Assembly: GCF_030316855.1 (NCBI RefSeq)
Contig: NZ_JASZYR010000009.1
Coordinates: forward strand, 62,001-126,000
Direction: 5' to 3'
Source: Variovorax sp. J22P240
Lineage (GTDB): Bacteria; Pseudomonadota; Gammaproteobacteria; Burkholderiales; Burkholderiaceae_C
DNA: 64,000 nt
Shown: positions 49,371-59,173 of the stretch, piece by piece
How positions within the stretch are numbered: the stretch's first letter is position 1
How the letters are laid out: every line of letters starts with the position of its first letter
Program-made: the position numbers and the translations under genes
Notes under the pieces: model-generated
Database searches by the model: none
Seen by the model: the letters and a program-made list of their open reading frames with translations, nothing else
Told to the model about the DNA's origin: nothing

Positions 49371-50785
49371 ACGGCGCTTTCAGAGGTTTCAACGTCCATG
49401 AGGCGAACGTCGGTGATATGGCCGGTGATCGCGGCTGCGGCGGCCATGGCGGGGCTCATCAGGTGGGTGACGGCGCCGCGTCCTTGGCGCCCTTCGAAGT
49501 TTCGATTGGTGGTCGACGCGCATCGTTGCCCCGGGGAAAGAATGTCGTCGTTCATCGCAAGGCACATGGAGCAGCCAGGCTGGCGCCATTCGAAGCCAGC
49601 GTCCATGAGGATCTTGGCGATCCCTTCGGATTCGGCTTGAACTTTGACCGCGCCTGAACCAGGAACAACCATCGCCCTGAGCGTTGGCGATACGTGCCGC
49701 CCCTCCACGACCCTCGCGACGGCTCGCAAGTCTTCGATCCGTGCGTTCGTGCACGACCCGATGAAGACGTGATCCACCTTCAATCCTTCGAGAGACATGC
49801 CTGCCTCAAGGCCGGTGTAGCGTAGGGCCTGCTCCGTGCTGAGTCGCTGCGAGCCCTCAGGTGCCGGCACGTTGCCATTGATGGGGATCGCCTGATCGGG
49901 GCTGGTACCCCAGGTCACATAAGGCGCGACGTCGCTGGCGTCGAAGCGATGCTCGATGTGAAACACGGCGTCGTCATCGCTGTAGAGGGTTGCCCAGTGG
50001 GCCAGCGCGCGATCACGAATGTCACCGGTGATGTCCGGTGCGCGCGCCAAGACGTAGTCGATGGCCGCTTGATCCGGCGCGATGAGCGCGCCGCGGGCTC
50101 CGGCCTCGACGGTCATGTTGCAGAGCGTGAATCGTGCTTCGACAGACAACGCCTTGATCGCGCTGCCGCAGAACTCGACCGCATGGCCGCGCGCGCCTTG
50201 CGCACTGATGCGGCTGATGATCATGAGGATCAGGTCCTTCGAGGTCGTGCCGATCGGCAGTTGTCCGTCGACCCGAATCCGCATGTCATCCGCCGTGCGA
50301 TAGACCAGGGTTTGGGTGGCGAGGACATGCTCGACCTCCGACGTGCCGATGCCGAAGCCGAGCGCCCCGAGGGCGCCGTAGGTTGTGGTGTGGCTGTCGC
50401 CGCAGATCACCACCATGCCGGGGCGAATCATTCCGTGCTCGGGCACGATGATGTGCTCGATCCCCTGCAGCGCATCGTTGGTATCGAACAGGGGGATTCC
50501 GTGGCGAACGCAGTTGCGCTTGAGGTTGCTTGCCTGCAGGGCGGCGGCCGGGTTCTGAATGATGCGATTCGCGACAGGGTGGGTCGGAATGACATGGCTC
50601 ACCGTCGAGACGTTCTGTGCGGGCATCAGGACTTTGCGATCCTGCTCGTGCAGCCCGGCAAAGGCCTGAGGGCTGGTGTACTCGTTCATCAAGTGAAGGT
50701 CACAAAACAGCAGGACGTTTTGTTCGTCGAGCCTGGTCACGGTATGCGAGTCGACGAGCTTTTGGTACAGGGTACGAGATGTCAT
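49367..50785 (-). CDS. leuC: 3-isopropylmalate/citraconate-type dehydratase large subunit
   Basis: A 472-residue aconitase-fold subunit with cluster Cys in FIGSCTNARIEDLR and CSMCLAMN, and GDSHTTTYGALGALGFGIGTSEVEH. It is full-length with an intact 4Fe-4S site. AGGAGAG precedes the ATG at 50785. The gene overlaps leuD. The LysR gene at 50983 faces away from it, so it probably controls this unit. Confidence 0.92.
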   Translation of the reverse strand: MTSRTLYQKLVDSHTVTRLDEQNVLLFCDLHLMNEYTSPQAFAGLHEQDRKVLMPAQNVSTVSHVIPTHPVANRIIQNPAAALQASNLKRNCVRHGIPLFDTNDALQGIEHIIVPEHGMIRPGMVVICGDSHTTTYGALGALGFGIGTSEVEHVLATQTLVYRTADDMRIRVDGQLPIGTTSKDLILMIISRISAQGARGHAVEFCGSAIKALSVEARFTLCNMTVEAGARGALIAPDQAAIDYVLARAPDITGDIRDRALAHWATLYSDDDAVFHIEHRFDASDVAPYVTWGTSPDQAIPINGNVPAPEGSQRLSTEQALRYTGLEAGMSLEGLKVDHVFIGSCTNARIEDLRAVARVVEGRHVSPTLRAMVVPGSGAVKVQAESEGIAKILMDAGFEWRQPGCSMCLAMNDDILSPGQRCASTTNRNFEGRQGRGAVTHLMSPAMAAAAAITGHITDVRLMDVETSESAV

Positions 50786-50982
50786 TGAGACTCTCCTGGA
50801 AGATTGACTTGACGGTGAAAACTGGTTGGGCTTCTAGACGCTGGGCGGGCGCTTCGGGCTCGAAGAACGCTGCCCCAGCGCTCAAAGAACCCATTCATGA
50901 GACGAACTTTAGATGTATCCTGAAATAACATAAATGGCTCTGGAGATACTTAATACTTGCGCCTGAGGCACGAATCGAAACC

Positions 50983-51903
50983 ATGGATACCTACTCTGAC
51001 CTTGCGTTCTTTACGTTGGTGATCAAGCTGGGCACGCTGGCTGGCGCAGCCCAGCAGATGGGTGTGACGCCTCCGTCGGCCAGCAAGCGCCTGGCGGCGC
51101 TGGAAGCGAGATTGGGGGTGCGTCTCCTCAACCGAACAACGCGTCGAATCAGCCTCACGCCCGAGGGCGAGATCTACGTCAGCGAAGGTGCGCGGGTGTT
51201 GGCGGATATGGACGAGCTGGAGCGCAAGGTGGCCGGCGCGAAAGCTGTCCCGCGAGGCCAGATCAAGCTCAGCGCCACATTGGGTTTCGGCCGCCGGCAC
51301 ATCGCGCCTGCCCTGTCGAAGTTCGCTCGCGCTTACCCGGAGGTTGAAGTGCAGCTCAGTCTGACCGAGCGCCCCGTCAATCTGGTCGAGCAGAGCTTCG
51401 ACGCCTCCATTCGCTTCGGCGAAATTCCAGACGCCCGCCTGACCGCTCGCCTTCTGGCGCCCAACAAGCGCATTCTTTGCGCCGCGCCGTCTTACCTCAA
51501 GCGAGCTGGAGAGCCAACCCAGCCTGGCGAGCTCCAGCGGCACCCCTGCCTTTTCATTCGCGAAAGTGACGACACCTTCGGAACCTGGCATCTGCGCTCT
51601 GGCGCTCGACGTGAGAGTGTCAAGGTCAGGGGACCATTGAGCAGCAATGACGGCGACTGTGCGCTCACTTGGGCACTTGACGGACACGGCATCCTCATGC
51701 GGTCGATGTGGGACACCGCGCCCTACCTGCGATCCGGCCGCCTGCGGCTCGTGTTGACCGACTGGTCGCTGCCGCCGGCCGACATCTATCTTGTTTTCCC
51801 CAGCAAAGCCAACATGTCGGCCAAGACGCGCGTTTTCGTCGACTTCATGCTGAGCCGCTTCGAACCCCAGCGGAGCGCTGCTGACGGCAGCGGCGGTTGG
51901 TAA
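50983..51903 (+). CDS. LysR-family transcriptional regulator
   Basis: A 306-residue LTTR with HTH at residues 3-60 (LAGAAQQMGVTPPSASKRLA, ALEARLGVRLLNRTTR) and a substrate domain of the CrgA/DsdC-like group (QSFDASIRFGEIPDA, GRLRLVLTDW). It is divergent from leuC with a gap of about 200 bases. Expected control: leuCD and the Bug receptor. Confidence 0.92.
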   Translation: MDTYSDLAFFTLVIKLGTLAGAAQQMGVTPPSASKRLAALEARLGVRLLNRTTRRISLTPEGEIYVSEGARVLADMDELERKVAGAKAVPRGQIKLSATLGFGRRHIAPALSKFARAYPEVEVQLSLTERPVNLVEQSFDASIRFGEIPDARLTARLLAPNKRILCAAPSYLKRAGEPTQPGELQRHPCLFIRESDDTFGTWHLRSGARRESVKVRGPLSSNDGDCALTWALDGHGILMRSMWDTAPYLRSGRLRLVLTDWSLPPADIYLVFPSKANMSAKTRVFVDFMLSRFEPQRSAADGSGGW

Positions 51904-51928
51904 GGCGTATTTCATATCCGTGCCCTCC

Positions 51929-52310
51929 CTAGTGGACGACCTTCAGCAGGAGCGCGGCCAGCACCACCATGCCCGCACCGCCGATGCGCGTGGAAATCTG
52001 CGCAAAGGGCATGAGCTCCATGCGATTGGAGGCCGACAGGATCGCAATGTCACCCGTGCCGCCGAGACCGCTGTGGCACGCCGTCACGACGGCAGACTCG
52101 ACCGGATACATCTTCATCCAACGGCCGACCAGGAAGCCGAGACGACGATCGTCAGAACAGTTCCCAGGCAGACCATGAAGTAGCCCACCGTGAGCGCTGC
52201 CACCATCTAGTTCCACGGCACGAAGAGCACGCCAAGCCCGACAAGGATCGCGAAGGTCGCCTCGTAGACGTTCGCCCTCGTAAAACAGGCGCAGGCCATC
52301 CTGCGTTAAG
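51929..52310 (-). pseudogene. 2-hydroxycarboxylate symporter (CitS/2HCT family), C-terminal wreck
   Basis: On the minus strand the end of a CitS-type sodium symporter can be read: MKMYPVESAVVTACHSGLGG, then DIAILSASNRMELMPFAQIS, TRIGG and a last helix. Upstream of it a frameshift (near 52147) and a stop codon (in GVLFVPWN-stop, near 52209) break the frame, and the first two thirds of the gene are absent. It convergently faces the LysR gene. The family carries citrate or malate, matching the leuCD neighbourhood. Confidence 0.8.
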
Positions 52311-52471
52311 TCGGACGACCCGAGTGTCCCGCGCCCTGAACCAGGACGCGTAGACGAGGCAGGCCCCTGCGGAGGTCGGCTGAACCTCTGACCGGCATGG
52401 GCATCGAAAGAAATGGTCGGGCCCTACTGGCGATCGAAGGCTCGCTTGCTGGTTTGAGAGGTGCATCAGTA

Positions 52472-52828
52472 ATGAGTCGACCACTGGTCTTCCTTGCCAT
52501 AGTGCTCGCCCTCACAAGCGCTACAGCCCAGACTCCAATTTCAGGGAGGGGCGATGGGTCGCCGACCGCAGTCCGGCCGATCCAAATTGGTCCCCCTTCT
52601 GGCGTTGGCGGGGCAGTCGATCGCCAGCGCGCGCGAGAGCAAGAACAGGCGTGGCAACCCGTAGCGCCGCGAGCAGCTTCGCCCCCGGCACCGCTGAGCA
52701 ACTGCAATGCCGGAGGGTGCTGGGACAGCGAGGGCAACCGATACAACAGCACTGGCGATGGTGCCCGGCTTATCAGTCCGGACGGAAGGCTGTGCCAGAC
52801 CAGCGGGAAATTCATCCACTGCAACTGA
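52472..52828 (+). CDS. small exported Cys-containing protein, unknown
   Basis: A 118-residue protein with signal peptide (MSRPLVFLAIVLALTSATAQ), a Pro/Gly-rich middle and a compact C-terminal motif with four Cys (NCNAGGCWDSEGNRYN, then RLCQTSGKFIHCN) that probably forms two disulfides. The start at 52472 gives a clean signal; the frame is open to 52397. No function could be assigned. Confidence 0.65.
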   Translation: MSRPLVFLAIVLALTSATAQTPISGRGDGSPTAVRPIQIGPPSGVGGAVDRQRAREQEQAWQPVAPRAASPPAPLSNCNAGGCWDSEGNRYNSTGDGARLISPDGRLCQTSGKFIHCN

Positions 52829-53097
52829 CCATCGAGCAGCCATCCCCTCTGGCTTGGCTGGCTTCTGCACCACGCATGGGCGCGGCCATCTCAAGGCTGC
52901 GCCTAGCCGAAGCACGCGGGTCGGGTGTAGCAGAAATGTCGCCTCGAGACTGACTGCTCAAGTTCGCCAGCGAGGCGCGAAGGGCGCGGATGGGCCCATT
53001 GGCGGCGGTCAACACCTCATCGGGAACGACCGTAACGCAGCAGCGAGAGCCGCCGCGGGCTGTCCTGGCGCCTCTTCTGATCTTCGTAGGAATAACC

Positions 53098-54096
53098 TCA
53101 CTGGATGATTTCGTTCGCGCGCATCAGCATCGCTTTGGGGATCGTGACGCCAAGAGCTGCAGCGCTCTTCACGTTGATGGCTAGTTCGAACCTCGTCATT
53201 TGTTCCACTGGCAAATCGCCAGGCGGCGTGCCCTTGAGGATCTTGTCGATTTGGGCAGCGTTGCGCTGGGCAAATTCGATGAAATTGGGTCCGTACGAAA
53301 AGAGGCAGCCGGCCTGCACCAGTTCCCTGAACTCGCACGCAGTCGGCAGGCGATTGACAAGCGCGAAGTCCATGATGCGCCCTATATTCAAGAACGTCAG
53401 GCCCGTGGTGAAAATGAGGACCCCGCCTAGCGGCTTGCCGGCGGCGGCCTGTAAGACTGGGCCGAAGTCTTCATCACGTTGTACCTCCAGCGTGGAAACA
53501 GCGACGCCCAGCGCGGCGGCTGCGCGCCTGGTCGACTTCAGATGCACCGGTGAGGCTTGGTCACCCGAGTCATAGAGCACCGCCACTTGCGCCAAGGCCG
53601 GCACGATCTGTTTCAGGAACTCAACGCGCTTGGAGTCGAGTTCGGGCGCGAGGCTTTCTACACCGGTGAGATTGCCACCGGGCCGGGCCAGGTTGTTCAC
53701 CAGCCCGATCTCGAGAGCGCCATGGGCGCCCCAAGCGACGATCGGAATCGTGCGCGTCGCCTTCTGGGCGGCGACAGCCGCCCGGTTGGATATTGCAATG
53801 ATCAGGTCAACATTCAACTTCACCAATTCCGCCGCCAACTCAGCCAGGCGATCTTGATCGTTGCGTGCGCCGCGGTACTCCACGACCAGATTCTTGCCCT
53901 CGACGTAGCCGAGTTTGGCAAGTTCGTGCACAACCCAAAGCGGCGGACCACCAGGCTCGGTAACCTCAAGAAATCCGATACGAACAATCTTTGCCGGCGC
54001 GTCCGCTGCCGATGCGCCTTGCAGACTCGCCAACGCTGCAAATGCGAGACACAGGAGGGCGCGCAGTACCTTGAACCCAATATCGATGTTCATCAT
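53098..54096 (-). CDS. ABC transporter substrate-binding protein (ABC_sub_bind)
   Basis: A 332-residue exported protein of the PF04392 type: signal peptide (cleavage near ASAAD), KIVRIGFLEVTEPGGPPLW, LAKLGYVEGKNLVVEYRGA, ARPGGNLTGVES and the end IPKAMLMRANEIIQ. Members bind amino acids, purines or unknown ligands; no permease or ATPase genes are adjacent, so it is an orphan. ATG 54096 was chosen. Confidence 0.88.
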   Translation of the reverse strand: MMNIDIGFKVLRALLCLAFAALASLQGASAADAPAKIVRIGFLEVTEPGGPPLWVVHELAKLGYVEGKNLVVEYRGARNDQDRLAELAAELVKLNVDLIIAISNRAAVAAQKATRTIPIVAWGAHGALEIGLVNNLARPGGNLTGVESLAPELDSKRVEFLKQIVPALAQVAVLYDSGDQASPVHLKSTRRAAAALGVAVSTLEVQRDEDFGPVLQAAAGKPLGGVLIFTTGLTFLNIGRIMDFALVNRLPTACEFRELVQAGCLFSYGPNFIEFAQRNAAQIDKILKGTPPGDLPVEQMTRFELAINVKSAAALGVTIPKAMLMRANEIIQ

Positions 54097-54282
54097 GGCG
54101 CGACCTGCAACTCGCAAATTTGGCCGCCTCCTTGCTCAATCGGGTTTCCAACAGACTCAGTGTAAAGCGGTCGTTGACGGCAGGGGGATAAAACGTCCGC
54201 AGTTGGCCGAGTGCCGAGATCTAAGCGCGACCGTCCGACGACGGCTGACGCTGCTCAACTGCCGTACGACGGTCGTTGACGA

Positions 54283-54300
54283 CAGGCAGGGTAGGGCCCG
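54283..54300 (+). repeat. dispersed repeat, short 3' fragment
   Basis: AGGCAGGGTAGGGCCCG matches the last bases of the two longer repeat copies at 27991 and 47411. It lies in the 280-base gap between the ABC binding protein and the cupin. Confidence 0.5.
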
Positions 54301-54377
54301 CACTGGATCAACGAACGGCGGCGAAGCAGGTAAGGCGGTCGAAGCTGTTGACGCCTCGAACCGCATTTGCACAGACA

Positions 54378-54917
54378 TCAGGGACGGTTGGCTCCCACAA
54401 GGACGAACAGCATGGTCGCCGGCTTGTCGCTCTTGTTGCGCCAGGCGTGGCGAGTGCCGTTCTGGATTACTACGTCGCGGGGTGCCAACTTCTTCGTGAC
54501 GCCATCGTCGAGTTCGAGGTGCAGTTCGCCCTCCATCAGCACGCCATAGTCCACGGAGTCGGTGGTGTGCATTCCGGGATGCTCCATCTCGAACTTCTCA
54601 GCCAAGCCGGGCAGCACGCGCATGTACTCGCCGCCCGCGGCGGCCGGGTCGAAGTCGGGACTCATCATCACGGCATCGGGCGGGAACGTGATGAACATCA
54701 AGTTCGTACCCCCCTGCGTGGGAGCCCATGACCGGGCGGTGACGGCCGGATCGCCCTCGACCGCGCTCACTGAAGCATTGGGAGCGGTCTCCCACAACAG
54801 GGAAGTGACGAAACCAGGAACGTGCTCGAACTCGGTGGTACGCGGTGCGGCCGCGTCCGAAACGAAGACGGCGTTTCCCTTCGGGTCGTGCCCGGTGACG
54901 ATGCGTCGGATGTGCAT
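54378..54917 (-). CDS. cupin-domain protein of the aromatic cluster
   Basis: A 179-residue single-cupin protein with MEHPGMHTTDSVDYGVLMEG and ELHLELDDG, then IQNGTRHAWRN. The first metal-binding His cluster is largely kept (His, Asp/Glu and a late His). It lies at the end of the minus-strand aromatic cluster, 20 bases after the alcohol dehydrogenase. AAGGAGAC precedes the ATG at 54917. Possibly an auxiliary dioxygenase or isomerase; function not known. Confidence 0.82.
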   Translation of the reverse strand: MHIRRIVTGHDPKGNAVFVSDAAAPRTTEFEHVPGFVTSLLWETAPNASVSAVEGDPAVTARSWAPTQGGTNLMFITFPPDAVMMSPDFDPAAAGGEYMRVLPGLAEKFEMEHPGMHTTDSVDYGVLMEGELHLELDDGVTKKLAPRDVVIQNGTRHAWRNKSDKPATMLFVLVGANRP

Positions 54918-54937
54918 AGTGGTCTCCTTGTTGGCGG

Positions 54938-56051
54938 TCAATGCATGATCACGACATTGGTGAATCCGCCGCTGCGTTGGTCGATCGCATCCAGTGCTTC
55001 GTTGACACGCTCAAGCGGAAAGCGCTCGTGCTCGAACACGCCGAGGTTCAGCGTGCCCGCGTGGGCCATCACCGCCATGTCCTGCCCTTCCGCGGTCGTG
55101 AACCACAGGGAACCGATGTAGGACTTCTGCAAGCACATGAGGGGGAAAGGCTCCAGCGGGATGGGATCGGCGACGCCACCGATGTTGATCGCCTTCCCGC
55201 CGTGGCGCAGCGCGTTGAACGAGTCGAGCACCGTCGCCACCGCGGCGTTGGGGCCCAGCGCCTCGATGAGCGCATCGACACCAAAGCCCCCGGTCGCTTC
55301 CATCACGATTTCGGAAGTCGGCCGCGATCCGAGCGCGATCGGCACTATGCGCTGCGGGTCGAGTTGCTGCAGCTTTTCGAGGAGCGTCGTGTTGCGCCCC
55401 GTCGCGAAGATCCTGGCCGCGCCCATGGCCAGTGCAAGGATGACCGCGCCGAGCCCCAGCGTGCCCGTCGCGCCGTCAATGAGCACCGTCTGGCCGGGGG
55501 AGAACTGCGCCTTGCGCAGTGCCGAGTAGGCGGTGCCCAGATAGCCGAAGCGAGCGCCTTGCTCGAAGCTGATGCTGTCGGGCAACTTCACCAGATTGGC
55601 GGCGGGTGCCGTCAGGTACTGGCCGAAGCCGCCGTATGGATAGTCCTCGAAGAGCTGCTGCGAGCCCGGGCCGAAGCCGAAGTAGCCCTGGAACGTGTAG
55701 GCGGTGCAGTTGATGTGGTCGCCCCGCCGACAGGCAAGGCAGCTTCCGCAAGACAAGCCCGGATTCACGTACACGCGGTCGCCGGGCTTGATGTCCGCGC
55801 GGACCTGGCTGCCCCACCTGCGCGACCACCCCGGCCGAGTCGAGGCCGTAGATCGCGGGCAACGCGGGCAACGGCAGGAAGGGGAACCACTTCGGATAGC
55901 TGGTCACCACATTGCGCAGGTTCGGCACCACGCCGGCGGCCTTCACTTCGACAAGCACGTCGGTGGGCCGAACTTCGGGCACCGGGATCGTGTCAACCTG
56001 GAATGGTTCACCGATCTTGTGCAGGCGCGCCGCATTCATCATCTTGGTCAT
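54938..56051 (-). pseudogene. zinc-type medium-chain alcohol dehydrogenase, frameshifted
   Basis: The N-terminal 90 residues (from ATG 56051, GGAG upstream) run in one frame to GLDSAGVVAQVG. The rest (VRADIKPGDRVYVNPGLSCG onward, to 54938) is one frame over. A single extra base in the run at 55809-55815 explains the break, which may be real or a sequencing error. The structural zinc Cys set (CGSCLACRRGDHINC) is present and the NAD site is GATGTLGLGAV. The usual catalytic Cys position reads GVVPNLRNV, so no catalytic zinc Cys is seen. Confidence 0.82.
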
Positions 56052-56183
56052 GGTTATCTCCGTTGAGCTAGGGGCAAGAGCGACCGGGCTGCTACGCCAG
56101 GCCGGGGGATTCAAAGGGACGCAGCTTTCCGATCGCCACGCATCGAACGCGGCGTTCAAGGAACGATCAGCGCCTAGGTTGGC

Positions 56184-57053
56184 TCAGCGCGCCAGGAAGT
56201 CCAGCACCATGCGGTTGAACTTTTCGGCGTGCTCCCACTGCGCCCAATGGCCGCAGCGGCTAAAGACATGCAGGTCGGCCTTTTGCAGACCCGTCACCAG
56301 CCGCAGGCCGATGTCCAGTGGAACGAAGCGGTCGTCGCGGCCCCAGACCACCAGCGTCGGAGACGCGATCTCGCCGAGCCGATGGCCCACGTCTGGGAAC
56401 TGCCTTGGGTTCGCCTCGGCGCTCTTCACGAAGTTTTCGAGGTGGTCGCGACGGCTGAGCATGTTGTCAAGGCGCGCCTGGAAGAGCTCTTCGGTGAGGT
56501 TGCTCGTGTCGTAGACGAACACGTTCATCATGCGCTTGAGGTTCTCGATCGTGGGATCGCGGTACAGGGCGCCAATCAGCTTGATGCCCTCGGTGGGCAT
56601 CGGCACGAACGGGCTGAGGCCCCCGGTGCCGCCCCCCATCAGCACCAGCTTGCCCACGCGCTCGGGATTGGCCAACGCAAAGGCCACCGCACTGTGCCCA
56701 CCCATCGAGTTGCCGACGATGTGCGCCTTGTCGAGGCCAATGGCGTCCATCAGGCCCTTGAGCGCCCGTGCGTTGAGGTCGGAACGCGATCCGGTGCTGA
56801 CCACTGGATCGCTCTTGCTCCAGCCCGGACAGTCCATCAAGACCACTCGGTAGCCGGCGGTCACGAACGGCTCGACATTGCGGTTGAAATTAGCCCAGCC
56901 GCTGGCGCCGGGGCCCGAGCCGTGGAGCATCACCACATTCTCGGCGCCGCTGCCGGCGTCGTTGTAGTGCAGTTGCAGGTCAAGGTCGCCTTCCTTGATG
57001 CGGACGAAGCGGCTTGTGTCGGATTCGGTGATGGGAGCGTTGTTGGTGGACAT
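56184..57053 (-). CDS. mhpC: meta-cleavage product C-C hydrolase (MhpC/BphD-like)
   Basis: A 289-residue alpha/beta hydrolase with LHGSGPGASGW, nucleophile elbow GNSMGGHSAV (Ser near 114), acid in WGRDDRFVP and His in CGHWAQWE. The length and motifs match 2-hydroxy-6-oxonona-2,4-diene-1,9-dioate hydrolase, which splits the ring-fission product. It lies between MhpE and the dehydrogenase. The start at 57053 follows the family N-terminus. Confidence 0.92.
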   Translation of the reverse strand: MSTNNAPITESDTSRFVRIKEGDLDLQLHYNDAGSGAENVVMLHGSGPGASGWANFNRNVEPFVTAGYRVVLMDCPGWSKSDPVVSTGSRSDLNARALKGLMDAIGLDKAHIVGNSMGGHSAVAFALANPERVGKLVLMGGGTGGLSPFVPMPTEGIKLIGALYRDPTIENLKRMMNVFVYDTSNLTEELFQARLDNMLSRRDHLENFVKSAEANPRQFPDVGHRLGEIASPTLVVWGRDDRFVPLDIGLRLVTGLQKADLHVFSRCGHWAQWEHAEKFNRMVLDFLAR

Positions 57054-57091
57054 GACTTGGTCTCGGATGTGTTGATTGGGGGACAAGGGCC

Positions 57092-58159
57092 TCAGGCGGC
57101 TTCGCGCATGGTGGGCGGCTGGTGAACGCGCTCGTGTTCGATGCCCTTCAACAGGTCGAGGGCCACGTCAACGATCATGTCTTCCTGGCCACCGACCATG
57201 CGGCGCTTGCCCAGTTCGACCAGGATGTCCACGGTCTTCAGGCCGTACTTGCTGGCGGCCACTTCCGAATGGCGCAGGAAGCTCGAATACACGCCGGCAT
57301 AGCCGAGCGCCAAGGTCTCGCGATCCACGCGCACCGGGCGGTCTTGCAAGGGACGCACGATGTCGTCGGCCGCGTCCATCAGCTTGTAGAGGTCAGTGCC
57401 GTGGTTCCAGCCGAGGCGTGCGGCCGCTGCGATGAAAACTTCCAGCGGCGCGTTGCCCGCCCCGGCGCCCATTCCCGCCAGGCTCGCGTCAACGCGGTCA
57501 CAGCCTTCTTCCACCGCAACGATGCTGTTGGCCACGCCCAGGCTCAGGTTGTGGTGCGCGTGCATCCCCGTCAGCGTTTCGGGCTTGAGCACGTCCTTGA
57601 ATGCACAGAAGCGATCTCGCACGTCGTTCATGCTCAGCGCACCGCCTGAATCCACCACATAGCAGCAAGTCGCGCCGTAGCTTTCCATCAGCTTGGCCTG
57701 CTGCGCGAGCGCTTGCGGCCTGGTCATGTGGCTCATCATCAAAAAGCCCACCGCCTCCATGCCGAGATGGCGCGCGTACTCGATGTGCTGCCTCGAAACG
57801 TCGGCCTCGGTGCAATGCGTGGCCACGCGCACGATGCGCGCGCCTGCTTCGTAGGCGGCCTTGAGGTCGTGCACGGTTCCGATGCCCGGCAAGAGCAGCG
57901 TCGCGATCTTCGCGTGCTTGACCACGCTGGCGACCGCCTCGATCCACTCGACATCGGTGTGGGCGCCAAAGCCATAGTTGAAGCTGCCGCCCTGCAGGCC
58001 ATCGCCATGGGCGACCTCGATGGAGTCGACTCTTGCTTCATCGAGCGCCTTGGCGATCTGCTTGGCCTGCTCCACGCTGTACTGGTGGCGGATGGCGTGG
58101 CTGCCGTCACGCAGGGTCACATCGGAGATGTAGATTTTCTTTTCGGGTTGGTGGCTCAT
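57092..58159 (-). CDS. mhpE: 4-hydroxy-2-oxovalerate aldolase
   Basis: A 355-residue TIM-barrel aldolase of the DmpG/MhpE family. Metal and catalytic residues are in ISDVTLRDGSHA (Asp, Arg) and MHAHHNLSLGVAN (two His); substrate Tyr/His region AHGDGLQGGSFNYG is kept. It cleaves 4-hydroxy-2-oxovalerate to pyruvate and acetaldehyde, channelled to the dehydrogenase encoded just upstream (12 bases). Confidence 0.94.
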   Translation of the reverse strand: MSHQPEKKIYISDVTLRDGSHAIRHQYSVEQAKQIAKALDEARVDSIEVAHGDGLQGGSFNYGFGAHTDVEWIEAVASVVKHAKIATLLLPGIGTVHDLKAAYEAGARIVRVATHCTEADVSRQHIEYARHLGMEAVGFLMMSHMTRPQALAQQAKLMESYGATCCYVVDSGGALSMNDVRDRFCAFKDVLKPETLTGMHAHHNLSLGVANSIVAVEEGCDRVDASLAGMGAGAGNAPLEVFIAAAARLGWNHGTDLYKLMDAADDIVRPLQDRPVRVDRETLALGYAGVYSSFLRHSEVAASKYGLKTVDILVELGKRRMVGGQEDMIVDVALDLLKGIEHERVHQPPTMREAA

Positions 58160-58170
58160 TGCTGTCTCCT

Positions 58171-59121
58171 TCAGGCTGGCACGGCGGCGAGCATCCGCTC
58201 GGCCATGGATTCGGCGGTGCGCAAGGCGGCGCTGGTCATGATGTCGAGGTTGCCGGCGTAAGCAGGCAGGTAGTGCGCAGCGCCTTCCACCTCCAGGAAG
58301 ATGGAGGTCTTCAGCCCGTGCATGCGGGCACCGACGCCGGGAATGCGGATCGGGCGTTCGGCCTCGATTCGATCGAACTGCACGCGCTGCTTGACGCGAT
58401 AGCCCTGCACATAAGCCTGCACGTCGGCGGCCATGCGCTCGACTGACGCGGCGATTTCGTCCTCATCCGCGAAGTCGCTCAGTGTGTAGACGGTGTCGCG
58501 CATCATCAACGGCGGCTCGGCCGGGTTCAGCACGATGATGGCTTTGCCCTTGGCAGCGCCGCCGACCACCTCGATGGCCTTGGACGTGGTCTCGGTGAAC
58601 TCGTCGATGTTGGCGCGGGTGCCGGGGCCGGCGCTCTTGCTCGAGATGCTGGCGACGATTTCGCCGTAGTGAACCTTCGTCACACGGGAGACGGCAGCAA
58701 CCATCGGGATGGTGGCCTGGCCGCCGCACGTGACCATGTTGACGTTGGGCGCGTCAAGGTGCGCCTGGCCGTTCACCACGGGAATGCAATAGGGGCCGAT
58801 CGCCGCGGGCGTGAGGTCCACCAGGCGGACCTCCGGCTTGAGGCTGCGCAGAAAGGCGTCGTTCTTGATGTGCGCGCCGGCCGAGGTGGCATCGAAGACG
58901 ATGTCAATGTCGTCGAAAACGGGTAGGCGCGAGAGACCTTCCACGCCTTCGTGAGTGGTGGCCACGCCCATGCGCGCAGCACGTGCCAAGCCGTCGGACG
59001 CGGCGTCGATGCCGACCATTGCGCCCATTTCGATGTGGCGGCCATGGCGCAGGATCTTGATCATCAAGTCTGTGCCGATGTTGCCGCTTCCGATGATGGC
59101 GACTTTAAGTTTGCGGGTCAT
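58171..59121 (-). CDS. mhpF: acetaldehyde dehydrogenase (acylating)
   Basis: A 316-residue DmpF/MhpF protein with NAD motif IIGSGNIGTDLM and catalytic Cys in NMVTCGGQATIPMV. It turns acetaldehyde plus CoA into acetyl-CoA and forms a complex with the aldolase. ATG 59121 was chosen; longer frames upstream are unrelated. The hydratase gene precedes it with 52 bases between. Confidence 0.94.
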   Translation of the reverse strand: MTRKLKVAIIGSGNIGTDLMIKILRHGRHIEMGAMVGIDAASDGLARAARMGVATTHEGVEGLSRLPVFDDIDIVFDATSAGAHIKNDAFLRSLKPEVRLVDLTPAAIGPYCIPVVNGQAHLDAPNVNMVTCGGQATIPMVAAVSRVTKVHYGEIVASISSKSAGPGTRANIDEFTETTSKAIEVVGGAAKGKAIIVLNPAEPPLMMRDTVYTLSDFADEDEIAASVERMAADVQAYVQGYRVKQRVQFDRIEAERPIRIPGVGARMHGLKTSIFLEVEGAAHYLPAYAGNLDIMTSAALRTAESMAERMLAAVPA

Positions 59122-59173
59122 GAATGTTCCTTGTTGGGTGTAGCGACTGCTGCGATGGATGCGGTGCGATGGC

